Below the pieces are notes generated by a model. It saw only the letters and a list, made by a program, of their open reading frames with translations. It searched no databases and was not told the origin of the DNA. A program made the translations under genes and the position numbers. Below, piece after piece: positions 7,619-15,777 of a DNA stretch of 64,000 bases (positions within the stretch are counted from its first letter, which is position 1; every line of letters starts with the position of its first letter). This DNA comes from Candidatus Mediterraneibacter faecavium (GTDB taxonomy: Bacteria > Bacillota > Clostridia > Lachnospirales > Lachnospiraceae): positions 1 to 64,000 of the forward strand of contig DWVY01000044.1 of the NCBI GenBank assembly GCA_019119995.1, written 5' to 3'.

Positions 7619-7787
7619 GCGGACTAAAACGGGGTGAGTAAGCGAACAGACAAAGGATCAGCTTTGCGGTCGTGTACATCTGTACATCTCGGAAAAATGA
7701 GTTATGCTATGAGATTAGTTATAAAAGCAATCGTATTAGTCTATGCTTTACCAACTTGGATTGTCTCATCACTTTAGGGTAGCGTAA

Positions 7788-8396
7788 GTGTGGAAAAGGC
7801 AAACAAAAGATTGGGAACAGCGTAAGTTCTCGGATTTGGTTCTAATTGAGCGTGGCGGTTCTCCAAGACCTATAGATGCTTTTATTACAGATGCTCCAAA
7901 TGGACTGAATTGGGTGAAGATTGGAGATGCTCCAGAACAAGGACGATACATTACAAAAACTGCTGAGAAAATAAGACCTGAGGGACTGGCTAAAACGAGA
8001 GAAGTCCATCCGGGTGATTTGATTTTATCTAATTCTATGAGTTTCGGAAAGCCTTATATAATGGGCATTGACGGCTGTATTCACGATGGTTGGCTTTTAA
8101 TTAGAGATATACAAAAAAGGTTCGATTTGAAATTCTTATGTCATATATTAGGGACTGAACAAATGCTAAATCAATATCGGTCATTAGCCGCCGGAAGTAC
8201 AGTCAATAATCTTAATAAGGAACTTGTCGGAAATACTACTGTAACTATTCCTGCACTTGAAGAACAGCAAGTATTAGGACAGTATTTTGAGAACCTAGAC
8301 CACCTCATCACCCTTCACCAGCGCAAGTTAATTTACCTCAAAAACATTCAAATTTATGCCGAAACCACAATAATAATCATAAAGGAGACAAATAAA
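7788..8396 (+). pseudogene. Half hsdS (one recognition domain) running in frame into hsdR
   Basis: The segment encodes one complete HsdS half: DWEQRK opening border, a recognition domain with GGSPRPIDAF and GDLILSNSMSFG, a VTIPALEEQQ segment and the HLITLHQRK closing border. After the border the frame has no hsdS-type MLQNMF end. It continues through KLIYLKNIQIYAETT and reaches the hsdR ATG at 8397 in frame. The only plausible start, GTG 7788, lies inside a copy of the TAGCGTAAGTG repeat and has only a weak AGGG upstream. It looks like a donor specificity cassette; a read-through fusion to HsdR is possible but unproven. Confidence 0.7.
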
Positions 8397-11381
8397 ATGC
8401 CGGAATTAGAAAAAATAATTGAAGAAAAGCTCATTGATCAGTTGGTTTATGGAGACTCTCAGTGGACATATCGTGAGGATCTGAAGACGGAGGAAGATCT
8501 TTGGAAGAATTTTAAATATATCCTTGAACAGAATAATAAGGACAGGCTGAATGGAGAACCTCTGTCAGAAATAGAGTTTGAGCAGGTAAAAAACCAATTG
8601 CAGTTTTCTTCTTTCTATAAGGCTGGCGAGTGGTTGGTTGGAGAAAATGGCAAAGTAATGGTTCATGTGCAGCGAGATACAGAGAGGTTACATCTGGTAG
8701 TAATGAATCACGAGCATATTGCCGGGGGCAGCAGCGTGTATGAAGTGATCAATCAGTATAGCGCACTGGAATCCGGAGATGACAGTGCGGATGTATCACG
8801 GGATCGCAGATTTGACGTCACACTGATGATCAACGGACTTCCTATGATACATATTGAGTTAAAGAACCGGCAGCATTCCTATATGGACGCTTTCTGGCAG
8901 ATAAAAAAGTATATCAGTGAGGGAAAGTTTACTGGCATTTTTTCTGCTGTTCAGATGTTTGTTGTCAGCAATGGAGCAGATACGAAATATTTTGCGGCTG
9001 CCGGGGATACAGAGTTGAATCCTAAATTCATGAGCGGATGGGTCGATAAGGAGAACAATCCGGTGTCTGATTATCTTGATTTTGCCAAAAGTGTTCTATG
9101 TATTCCGGAGGCACATGAAATGATTGCAAGGTACACTGTTTTAGATGAAGATGCGAAACGCCTGATCCTTCTCAGACCATATCAGATCCATGCCATAGAA
9201 TCTATACGAGAGGCTTCTAAGACTGGAAAATCCGGTTATGTATGGCATACCACAGGCTCCGGGAAGACATTGACGTCTTATAAGGCTACAAGAAATCTCC
9301 TGATGGATATCCCATCGATTGATAAAACAATCTTTTTGATTGACCGGAAAGATCTGGATGCGCAGACCACCATGGCATTTCAGGCGTATGCGAATAATGA
9401 TCTGATTGATGTGGACGAGACGGGTAATGTAAATGATCTGAAGAAAAAACTGAAATCAGACGATCGCCAGGTAATTGTTACAACCATTCAGAAATTACAG
9501 ATTTTGACCAGCAAGAGATTGAAAGAGGGCACGCCGGAGTATAATAAGATCAGAAATCTTAAAATTGCGTTTGTAGTGGATGAGTGTCACCGTGCAGTTA
9601 CTCCGAAAACGAAACGGGATCTGGAGAGGTTTTTCGGGCGTTCTCTCTGGTATGGATTTACCGGAACCCCGAGATTTGCGGAAAATCCGTATCCGCAGAT
9701 GGGAGACCTGCCCCGCACGACAGAGGAAATGTACGGGAAAAGGCTTCACAGATATACGATTCAGAATGCAATCCATGATAATGCAGTGCTTGGGTTTCAG
9801 GTGGAGCATAACGGACCGAAGAATATTGAAGATGAAACGGACACCAGTGCATATGATAATGAGACGCATATGCTGCGAGTGCTGGATATCATCCTGAACA
9901 AATCCTATCATAAGCTGGGATTCCAGAATGGGAAAGGCCAGACCTATGAGGGGCTTTTGACGACAAGCTCGATCCAGCGGGCTCAGAAATATTATGAACT
10001 TCTGACAAAGGTTAAAAATGGTGAAACAGATTTACAGATTGACGAAAAGGTAAAACAGGTACTTCCGGATTTCCCCAAATTTGCGATTACATATTCCGTA
10101 ACGGAAAATGAAGAGGGCTCCCATGTTAATCAGGAAAAGATGCAGAAATCTCTGGATGATTATAATAAAATGTTCGGAACAAAGTATGAGATTTCACAGA
10201 TTCAGGGATATAATGCGAATCTAAATAAACGGTTGGCGCGGAAAGATGCAAAATACAAGAGCAGAAGCGAGCAGCTGGATCTGGTGATTGTTGTGGACCG
10301 CCTTCTGACAGGATTTGACGCGCCGTGTATGTCTACAATCTTCATTGACCGGCAGCCGATGGGACCGCACGATCTGATACAGGCATTTTCAAGGACAAAC
10401 CGTATTTTCGACAAGAATAAGACATATGGTCAGATTGTGACATTTCAGGCGCCGGAGTTATTCAAAGAATGTGTAGATAACGCAGTAAAACTCTACTCTG
10501 CAGGGAGTACAGAAGCTGTTATGGGTGCAGATTGGGAAGAAATCGAACCTGCCTTCCGGAAGTCTTTGTCAGCCTTAAGGGTAGCGGCCGATACGCCTGA
10601 AGAGGTGGCGTCTATGTCTTTAAAAGAGAAAAAAGTATTTGTTAAGATGTTCCAGACATTTGACCGTCTCTTTTCACAGCTCAAATCATTTACAAAATAT
10701 GAGGACAGTATGCTGGAAGAATACGGGATTACAGAAGAAGAATATGACCGGTATGCGGGTGTTTACAATAACGCGGTGGAAGAGATAAAAATTGCGGAAG
10801 GCGGAGAAAATCCGGGAAAGGAACCTCCGGAAGAAGAGACGCTCGATCTGGATTATGAACTAATGGCATACAGCAGTACGAAGATAGATTATGAATACAT
10901 TATCAATCTGATCCAGAACATTGTTACGCCTCATGAAGATGCGGAAGATATTTCACCGGAAGAACGCCGGAAGATGATGGATGAGGTGAAACAGTATATT
11001 GAAGAAATGCGGAAAGATAATTCGAAAGTGGCTGAGATTATGACAAATCTTGTCAGCGATATTGAGGCGGACGAGGACAAATATAAGGGTCAGTCAATCC
11101 TGAATATCGTGGAAAATATGAAGCACGAGTGTATAGACAGGGTTGTCTCTGATTTTTGTATTACATGGTATGCTTCTAAAGAGGATGTTATGTATGCGGC
11201 TCTTCATTACAGAAACGGAGAAATACCAAATGAAAGTGTGATCAAGGCCACGGTTGACTACCAAAGCTATAAGGCCGCACAGGAAAGAGCATTGCCCAAA
11301 TTCAGATATTATTCGCAGTGTATGGCGGAATTAAAGAAAGTACTGGAGGAAGAGATAAAACCACTGCTCAGCGCAGCCTAA
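8397..11381 (+). CDS. hsdR: Type I restriction-modification system, endonuclease/translocase subunit
   Basis: ATG 8397 with AAAGGAG at ~8381-8387 is the likely start of a 994-residue HsdR (MPELEKIIEEKLIDQL). The N-terminal PD-(D/E)XK nuclease shows DVTLMINGLP and E154-L-K156. The motor has Walker A (HTTGSGKT, residues 284-291), a DECH box at 395-398 and GFTGTPRF. It translocates and cleaves unmodified DNA together with HsdM and HsdS. The open frame extends 203 codons further upstream into the half hsdS, so an HsdS-HsdR fusion of 1197 residues is formally possible. Length from the internal ATG is normal for the family. Confidence 0.93.
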   Translation: MPELEKIIEEKLIDQLVYGDSQWTYREDLKTEEDLWKNFKYILEQNNKDRLNGEPLSEIEFEQVKNQLQFSSFYKAGEWLVGENGKVMVHVQRDTERLHLVVMNHEHIAGGSSVYEVINQYSALESGDDSADVSRDRRFDVTLMINGLPMIHIELKNRQHSYMDAFWQIKKYISEGKFTGIFSAVQMFVVSNGADTKYFAAAGDTELNPKFMSGWVDKENNPVSDYLDFAKSVLCIPEAHEMIARYTVLDEDAKRLILLRPYQIHAIESIREASKTGKSGYVWHTTGSGKTLTSYKATRNLLMDIPSIDKTIFLIDRKDLDAQTTMAFQAYANNDLIDVDETGNVNDLKKKLKSDDRQVIVTTIQKLQILTSKRLKEGTPEYNKIRNLKIAFVVDECHRAVTPKTKRDLERFFGRSLWYGFTGTPRFAENPYPQMGDLPRTTEEMYGKRLHRYTIQNAIHDNAVLGFQVEHNGPKNIEDETDTSAYDNETHMLRVLDIILNKSYHKLGFQNGKGQTYEGLLTTSSIQRAQKYYELLTKVKNGETDLQIDEKVKQVLPDFPKFAITYSVTENEEGSHVNQEKMQKSLDDYNKMFGTKYEISQIQGYNANLNKRLARKDAKYKSRSEQLDLVIVVDRLLTGFDAPCMSTIFIDRQPMGPHDLIQAFSRTNRIFDKNKTYGQIVTFQAPELFKECVDNAVKLYSAGSTEAVMGADWEEIEPAFRKSLSALRVAADTPEEVASMSLKEKKVFVKMFQTFDRLFSQLKSFTKYEDSMLEEYGITEEEYDRYAGVYNNAVEEIKIAEGGENPGKEPPEEETLDLDYELMAYSSTKIDYEYIINLIQNIVTPHEDAEDISPEERRKMMDEVKQYIEEMRKDNSKVAEIMTNLVSDIEADEDKYKGQSILNIVENMKHECIDRVVSDFCITWYASKEDVMYAALHYRNGEIPNESVIKATVDYQSYKAAQERALPKFRYYSQCMAELKKVLEEEIKPLLSAA

Positions 11382-11405
11382 GGAAAAGGCGTGAACATTG
11401 TCTGT

Positions 11406-11422
11406 ACCAGCGTAAGTGATCC
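11406..11422 (+). repeat. Left inverted repeat flanking the recombinase gene
   Basis: ACCAGCGTAAGTGATCC. It is a perfect 17-bp inverted match to 12384-12400. Its first 13 bases match the closing border of the hsdS halves (ACCAGCGCAAGTG at 5063) with one difference. It lies 17 nt before the recombinase ATG. Confidence 0.8.
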
Positions 11423-11439
11423 GGGAAAGGAAGGTACTT

Positions 11440-12366
11440 ATGCAGCAGGATATAGACAAAATGCAATTTTTTTATGAGTATTATAAACAATGGATCGATG
11501 TATACAAAAAGGGAGCGATCAGAGAGGCCACAATGGCGAAGTATCTGATGACGCAGAAATGGGTTGAAAGACTGGCTCCGGAATTAAAAGTATCAGAACT
11601 TACCAGAACAGCCTATCAAAAATTGCTGAATGATTATGCAAAAGAACATGAACGGCAGACAACCCTGGATTTCCATCACCAACTAAAAGGAGCGATCCTG
11701 GATGCATTAGATGAAGGACTGATCGAACGGGATCCTACCAGAAAAGCGATTATAAAGGGAAAATCTCCAAGAACAAAGAGGATAAAATATCTGAATCAGT
11801 TTGAACTGCATACATTGATCGCACATCTGGATCTCAGAGAAGAAGTGAACTGGGATTGGTTTATTCTACTTGTGGCGAAGACCGGTATGAGATTTTCCGA
11901 AGCCCTTGCGGTAACACCGGCTGATTTTGATTTTGCCAGACAGACATTATCGGTAAGCAAAACATGGGATTACAAGGGTGACGGCGGATTTTTGCCGACA
12001 AAGAACCATTCATCAGTAAGAAAGATCCAGATTGACTGGCAGGTTGTTGTTAAATTCTCAGAGCTGGCCAGAAGACTTCCGGAGGATCAGCCTATTTTTG
12101 TCGGGGAAACGAAGATTTATAACTCTACTGTGAATGATGTGCTCACAAGACACTGCAAAGCGTGCGGGATTTCAGAAATATCCATTCACGGGTTAAGGCA
12201 TACGCATGCGTCGCTTCTTTTATTTGCAGGGGTATCAATCGCAAGTGTAGCCAGACGGCTGGGGCATGCCAGTATGACCACAACTCAGAAAACGTATCTG
12301 CATATTATTCAGGAACTTGAAAATAAGGACGTAGATCTGGTAATGAGAACTTTATCTGGATTATAA
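11440..12366 (+). CDS. Tyrosine recombinase of the type I RM locus
   Basis: The start at 11440 (MQQDIDKMQFFYEYYKQWID) has AAAGGAAGG just upstream. The GTG at 11416 lies inside the inverted repeat and is less likely. The 308-residue protein has an N-terminal SAM-like core-binding domain and a catalytic domain with R151 (GMRFSEA), K188 (PTKNHSS), H250xxR253 (HGLRHTHA), H276 (LGHAS) and Y286 (TYLHI). This is a complete tyrosine recombinase set. Recombinases of this kind lie beside hsdS genes in phase-variable type I systems and invert or shuffle specificity domains. Here the gene is bounded by perfect inverted repeats that share a core with the hsdS borders. Confidence 0.9.
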   Translation: MQQDIDKMQFFYEYYKQWIDVYKKGAIREATMAKYLMTQKWVERLAPELKVSELTRTAYQKLLNDYAKEHERQTTLDFHHQLKGAILDALDEGLIERDPTRKAIIKGKSPRTKRIKYLNQFELHTLIAHLDLREEVNWDWFILLVAKTGMRFSEALAVTPADFDFARQTLSVSKTWDYKGDGGFLPTKNHSSVRKIQIDWQVVVKFSELARRLPEDQPIFVGETKIYNSTVNDVLTRHCKACGISEISIHGLRHTHASLLLFAGVSIASVARRLGHASMTTTQKTYLHIIQELENKDVDLVMRTLSGL

Positions 12367-12383
12367 GTATTAATTTATAAGCA

Positions 12384-12400
12384 GGATCACTTACGCTGGT
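12384..12400 (-). repeat. Right inverted repeat flanking the recombinase gene
   Basis: GGATCACTTACGCTGGT, the exact reverse complement of 11406-11422. It is the only copy I found of the core in this orientation, 17 nt after the recombinase stop. Recombination with the left copy would invert the recombinase gene. Recombination with a core in hsdS would invert a segment that includes hsdR. Confidence 0.8.
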
Positions 12401-12507
12401 TATATAAATGAACAGCGCCGCCTTTAAATTATATGCTTTTATACTCTGGCGTTCCCCCGAAAATGAGGTCCAGACTAACTTAAAAAATTGAAAATGTACG
12501 ATACAAA

Positions 12508-12547
12508 AGAGACGGCCTTCCGTAAAAGGAAAGCGTCTCTTTTTTAA
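12508..12547 (+). terminator. Rho-independent terminator at the right edge of the RM island
   Basis: AGAGAC pairs with GTCTCT around an interrupted GC-containing stem (CTTCC/GGAA, loop GTAAAA) and is followed by TTTTTTAATTTTT. No gene was seen between 12401 and the adenylation gene at 12650. Confidence 0.75.
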
Positions 12548-12649
12548 TTTTTATACAGGGTTATTTAAAAATACCTTAAGAATCTTTACAGGACATATTA
12601 AAAAACATCAATCATAATGTACCCATCTTAAAAATAAGGGGTGACAAAT

Positions 12650-14221
12650 ATGATAAAACCAGATCAGTGCAGACAGAAAACTAACATTCTTGATTATCTG
12701 GAGCGGACAGCAGAGTGTTACAGATACAGCACAGCGGTCACAGGCGTTGACGGCGAGTTCACATGGTATGAGTTTACCGTGATGGCGAGAAGGATCGGCA
12801 GCGGTATCAGCCGGAGAGTATCTCCGGGCAGTCCGGTCCCGGTGATGATGAAGAAGAGTCCGCTTATGCTTGCGGCTATGCTGGGAGCGGTGTATGCAGG
12901 ATGCTTTTATGTCCCGGTCAATCCGGATAATCCACCGGAGAGGCTGAAGAAGATCTTCCGGACGCTGCAGCCGGAGATCATGATAGCGGACCGGAACATG
13001 AAGGAATTCCTCACGAGGGAAGGAATCTGTGCCGGATCTGATAAAGGATCAGATAAAAGGGAGTGCAGCATAATATCAGCGGAAGCACTCATGAAAGAGG
13101 ATGCGGATCCGGAGCGCCTTGCAGCGATCCGGAAGAATGCGAAGGAGACGGACATCTTGTACGGAATCTTCACATCAGGCTCCACCGGAACGCCGAAGGC
13201 GGTGGCGGTAAGCCACGGGGCCGTGACCCGGTTTATCGGGCACTTTACAGAACTGTTCGGCATCAGCCACGATGACGTGATCGGCTGCCAGGCGCCATTT
13301 GATTTCGATGTATCTGTGAAGGACATCTACTCTGCGGTGATGACGGGAGCGCAGCTTGTGCTCATTCCGAAGGAGTATTTCTCTACACCTCCCAGGCTTC
13401 TGGATTATCTCTGTGAGAGAAAGGTCACGACGCTGACCTGGGCAGTATCGGCGCTGACGCTTGTTTCTTCGTTAAAGGGACTGAAGTACCGGATACCGGA
13501 GCATGTGAACAAAGTTATGTTCAGCGGCGAGGCGATGCCGCCCAAGCAGCTTAAGCTGTGGCAGGAAGCCCTTCCGGATGCTCGTTTTGTCAATCTGTAC
13601 GGACCGACGGAGATCACCTGCAACTGTACATATTACCGGATCGAGAGAGCGTACGAAGACGGGGAGAAGATCCCGGTCGGAAATGCATTTCCGGGGAGAA
13701 CGGTATTTCTCCTCGATGAGGATGACCGGGAAATCGCGGTTCCCGGTGTTCCGGGGGAAATATGCGCGGCAGGCGAATCGCTCGCGCAGGGATATTACCG
13801 GAATGAGGAGCAGACGGAGAAGCACTTTGTCATGTACCCGGTCGGAGGGGGAGAGCCGCAGAGGATATACAGGACCGGCGATCTGGGATATTACGACAAG
13901 GAAGGCAGGCTTGTATTTGCGGGAAGGAAAGACTTCCAGATCAAGCATATGGGGCACAGGATCGAGCTGGAGGAGATCGAGAGCGCCATGAATGCAGTTG
14001 AGAATGTGCAGAGGAGCTGCTGTATCTTCCAGGAGGAGAAGAACCGGATCGTCGGATTTTATATGGGAGAGATCGAGCCGGCAGGGATCCGCAGGAAACT
14101 CAAAGAAAAACTTCCTGTCTATATGGTCCCGCCGAAGCTGATCCGGATGCAGGTCATGCCGCTCAATAAAAACGGAAAGACAGACAGGGGCTATTTAATG
14201 AAGATGGCGGCGCAGACATAA
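12650..14221 (+). CDS. Amino acid adenylation enzyme (DltA-like)
   Basis: ATG 12650 with AAGGGGTG eight bases upstream gives a 523-residue AMP-forming synthetase. It has the P-loop FTSGSTGTPK at residues 174-183, GEAMPPKQ, NLYGPTEITC, YRTGDLGYYD and a C-terminal lysine region (NKNGKTDRGYL). Stand-alone enzymes of this kind (DltA) activate D-alanine as AMP ester and load it on a small carrier protein. The carrier, an MBOAT membrane acyltransferase and an SGNH protein follow in the same operon. A PLP decarboxylase gene in between suggests that the activated amino acid may not be D-alanine. DltA itself is an alternative name. Confidence 0.85.
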   Translation: MIKPDQCRQKTNILDYLERTAECYRYSTAVTGVDGEFTWYEFTVMARRIGSGISRRVSPGSPVPVMMKKSPLMLAAMLGAVYAGCFYVPVNPDNPPERLKKIFRTLQPEIMIADRNMKEFLTREGICAGSDKGSDKRECSIISAEALMKEDADPERLAAIRKNAKETDILYGIFTSGSTGTPKAVAVSHGAVTRFIGHFTELFGISHDDVIGCQAPFDFDVSVKDIYSAVMTGAQLVLIPKEYFSTPPRLLDYLCERKVTTLTWAVSALTLVSSLKGLKYRIPEHVNKVMFSGEAMPPKQLKLWQEALPDARFVNLYGPTEITCNCTYYRIERAYEDGEKIPVGNAFPGRTVFLLDEDDREIAVPGVPGEICAAGESLAQGYYRNEEQTEKHFVMYPVGGGEPQRIYRTGDLGYYDKEGRLVFAGRKDFQIKHMGHRIELEEIESAMNAVENVQRSCCIFQEEKNRIVGFYMGEIEPAGIRRKLKEKLPVYMVPPKLIRMQVMPLNKNGKTDRGYLMKMAAQT

Positions 14222-14241
14222 CAAAGAGAAAGGAGAAATCT

Positions 14242-15498
14242 ATGCGAAGAGAACAGTTGGAATATGCGGCAGCCCGTTACGGGACACCGCTGTATCTATA
14301 TGATCTTGATGTGCTGAAGCGGCAGACGGACAGGATCAGAAAAGCGCTTGGAGATGAAACGGGACTCTGCTACGCGATGAAAGCCAATCCGTTTCTGACA
14401 AAGGAGATGGCGGAGTATGCGGACCGGATCGAGGTGTGCTCGATGGGAGAGTTCGAGATATGCCGGCAGCTTGAGATCCCGCCGGAGAAGCTTTACATAT
14501 CAGGCGTGCTCAAGAAAAAGGAGGATATATACAGAATACTGGATATCTGCCAGGACAGGTGCAGGTACACGGTGGAATCCGTGAAGCAGCTCCATTATTT
14601 CCTTGAGTGGAGCGACGCGCATATGAAAGTGCTCAGGCTTTATCCGAGACTTACGAACGGGAGCCAGTTCGGTATGGACGAGGATGCTGTGAGGAGCGTG
14701 ATCAGCATTGCGAATATGAGCCCGTATCTGGAGATCGAGGGGCTCCATTACTTCTCGGGCACGCAGAAGCGCAGGGTCAGGCAGTTCCAGGAGGAGCTGG
14801 AGATGCTGGATAAGCTGCTGCTGAAAATGCGGGATGAATGGAAGGTAAGGATCGGACACCTGGAATACGGGCCGGGAACTGCCGTGCCGTATTTCGAGGG
14901 CAAAGAGGCGAAGACTTATACGGATGAAGGACTGGCGGCATTGAGAGAAGCGGTCGGCTCCATGCGGTGGAAAGGCAATGTGACGATAGAGCTGGGCAGG
15001 GCGCTGGCAGCGGAATGCGGATATTACCTGACGGAGATCAGGGATGTGAAGAACAATAACGGCAAGCACTACTGCATCGTAGACGGCGGGAACCACCAGC
15101 TGAATTATGACGGACAGATCCGTGGGATGTACCGGCCGAAGATGCAGGTCATTCCCGGAGAGAACAGAGGGCCGAAGCGGAAATGGACAGTCTGCGGAGC
15201 GTTGTGTACGATGAACGACGTGCTGTGCAGTGAGACGGATCTTGCGGATGTGCGGACGGGCAGAGTGCTTGTCTTTGAGAATACAGGCGCGTATTCGGCG
15301 ATGGAGGGGATGGCGCTGTTCTTAAGCCATGAACTGCCTGCTGTCGTCTCCTACGGCGCTGAGCCAGGCTGGTCGCTTCTGAGAGACCGCCGGCCCACAT
15401 ATGTGTGGAACATGCCCGACGGATCGCTCAAAGCAGCAGAAAACGCGGCAGATAACGGCCCGGTCCATGAAGCAGGATTCAGCGCCGTGAATTTTTAA
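14242..15498 (+). CDS. PLP-dependent decarboxylase, fold type III (LysA-like)
   Basis: A 418-residue fold-type-III PLP enzyme. The Schiff-base lysine is K47 in CYAMKANPFL and the catalytic cysteine is C322 in CGALCTMNDV. The PLP-phosphate region is near EYGPGTAVPYFEG, and the C-terminal sheet domain contains FENTGAYSAMEG. Family members decarboxylate diaminopimelate, ornithine, lysine or related substrates. Carboxynorspermidine and BtrK-type enzymes act on unusual or carrier-bound substrates. Its place between an adenylation enzyme and a carrier protein implies that it makes or edits the group being loaded. GGAGAA precedes the ATG. Substrate cannot be read from sequence. Confidence 0.8.
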   Translation: MRREQLEYAAARYGTPLYLYDLDVLKRQTDRIRKALGDETGLCYAMKANPFLTKEMAEYADRIEVCSMGEFEICRQLEIPPEKLYISGVLKKKEDIYRILDICQDRCRYTVESVKQLHYFLEWSDAHMKVLRLYPRLTNGSQFGMDEDAVRSVISIANMSPYLEIEGLHYFSGTQKRRVRQFQEELEMLDKLLLKMRDEWKVRIGHLEYGPGTAVPYFEGKEAKTYTDEGLAALREAVGSMRWKGNVTIELGRALAAECGYYLTEIRDVKNNNGKHYCIVDGGNHQLNYDGQIRGMYRPKMQVIPGENRGPKRKWTVCGALCTMNDVLCSETDLADVRTGRVLVFENTGAYSAMEGMALFLSHELPAVVSYGAEPGWSLLRDRRPTYVWNMPDGSLKAAENAADNGPVHEAGFSAVNF

Positions 15499-15546
15499 CA
15501 TAAGGGAACACAGGATCTATAAGACATAAAGAGGAGGAACATTACA

Positions 15547-15774
15547 ATGGAAAAACTGATGAATATACTGATGGAGATCGACGACAGCATTGACTATGAA
15601 AATGAGAAAGCACTGATCGACGACAGGCTTCTCGATTCGTTCGGCGTGATCACGCTTGTCTCGGAACTGGAAGACGCCTTTGACATTGATATCGAAGCAT
15701 CGGAAATGACGCCGGAGAATTTTAATTCCGCAGGATCGATCTATAAGATGATACAGAGACTTCAGGAGAATTAA
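15547..15774 (+). CDS. Acyl/peptidyl carrier protein (DltC-like)
   Basis: A 75-residue acidic four-helix carrier with AGGAGG upstream. The phosphopantetheine attachment serine is S31 in RLLDSFGVITLV, matching the LLDS(M/F)G pattern of DltC. It would hold the activated amino acid as a thioester. It lies between the adenylation/decarboxylase pair and the MBOAT gene, and its stop is 3 nt before the MBOAT start, so expression is tightly linked. Confidence 0.88.
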   Translation: MEKLMNILMEIDDSIDYENEKALIDDRLLDSFGVITLVSELEDAFDIDIEASEMTPENFNSAGSIYKMIQRLQEN

Positions 15775-15777
15775 TCT

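Larger units (their letters stand above)
4591..8329 (+). repeat. Recurring CAGCG(T/C)AAGT core at hsdS domain borders
   Basis: The core is seen on the plus strand at 4591-4600, 5182-5190 (followed by G), 6910-6919, 7781-7790 (TAGCGTAAGT form) and 7818-7827 as the opening border. It is seen at 5063-5076, 5684-5696 (CAGCGGAAGT) and 8317-8329 as the closing border. In frame it encodes Gln-Arg-Lys in the WEQRK and LHQRK motifs. The same core lies inside the 17-bp inverted repeats around the recombinase gene (11406 and 12384). All hsdS copies shown here have the same orientation. Confidence 0.75.

Noticed and set aside
7788-11381. A single 1197-residue HsdR protein
   Set aside because: The first 203 codons are an hsdS half, and ATG 8397 has a strong ribosome binding site. 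I annotate the two parts separately and keep the fusion as a finding.
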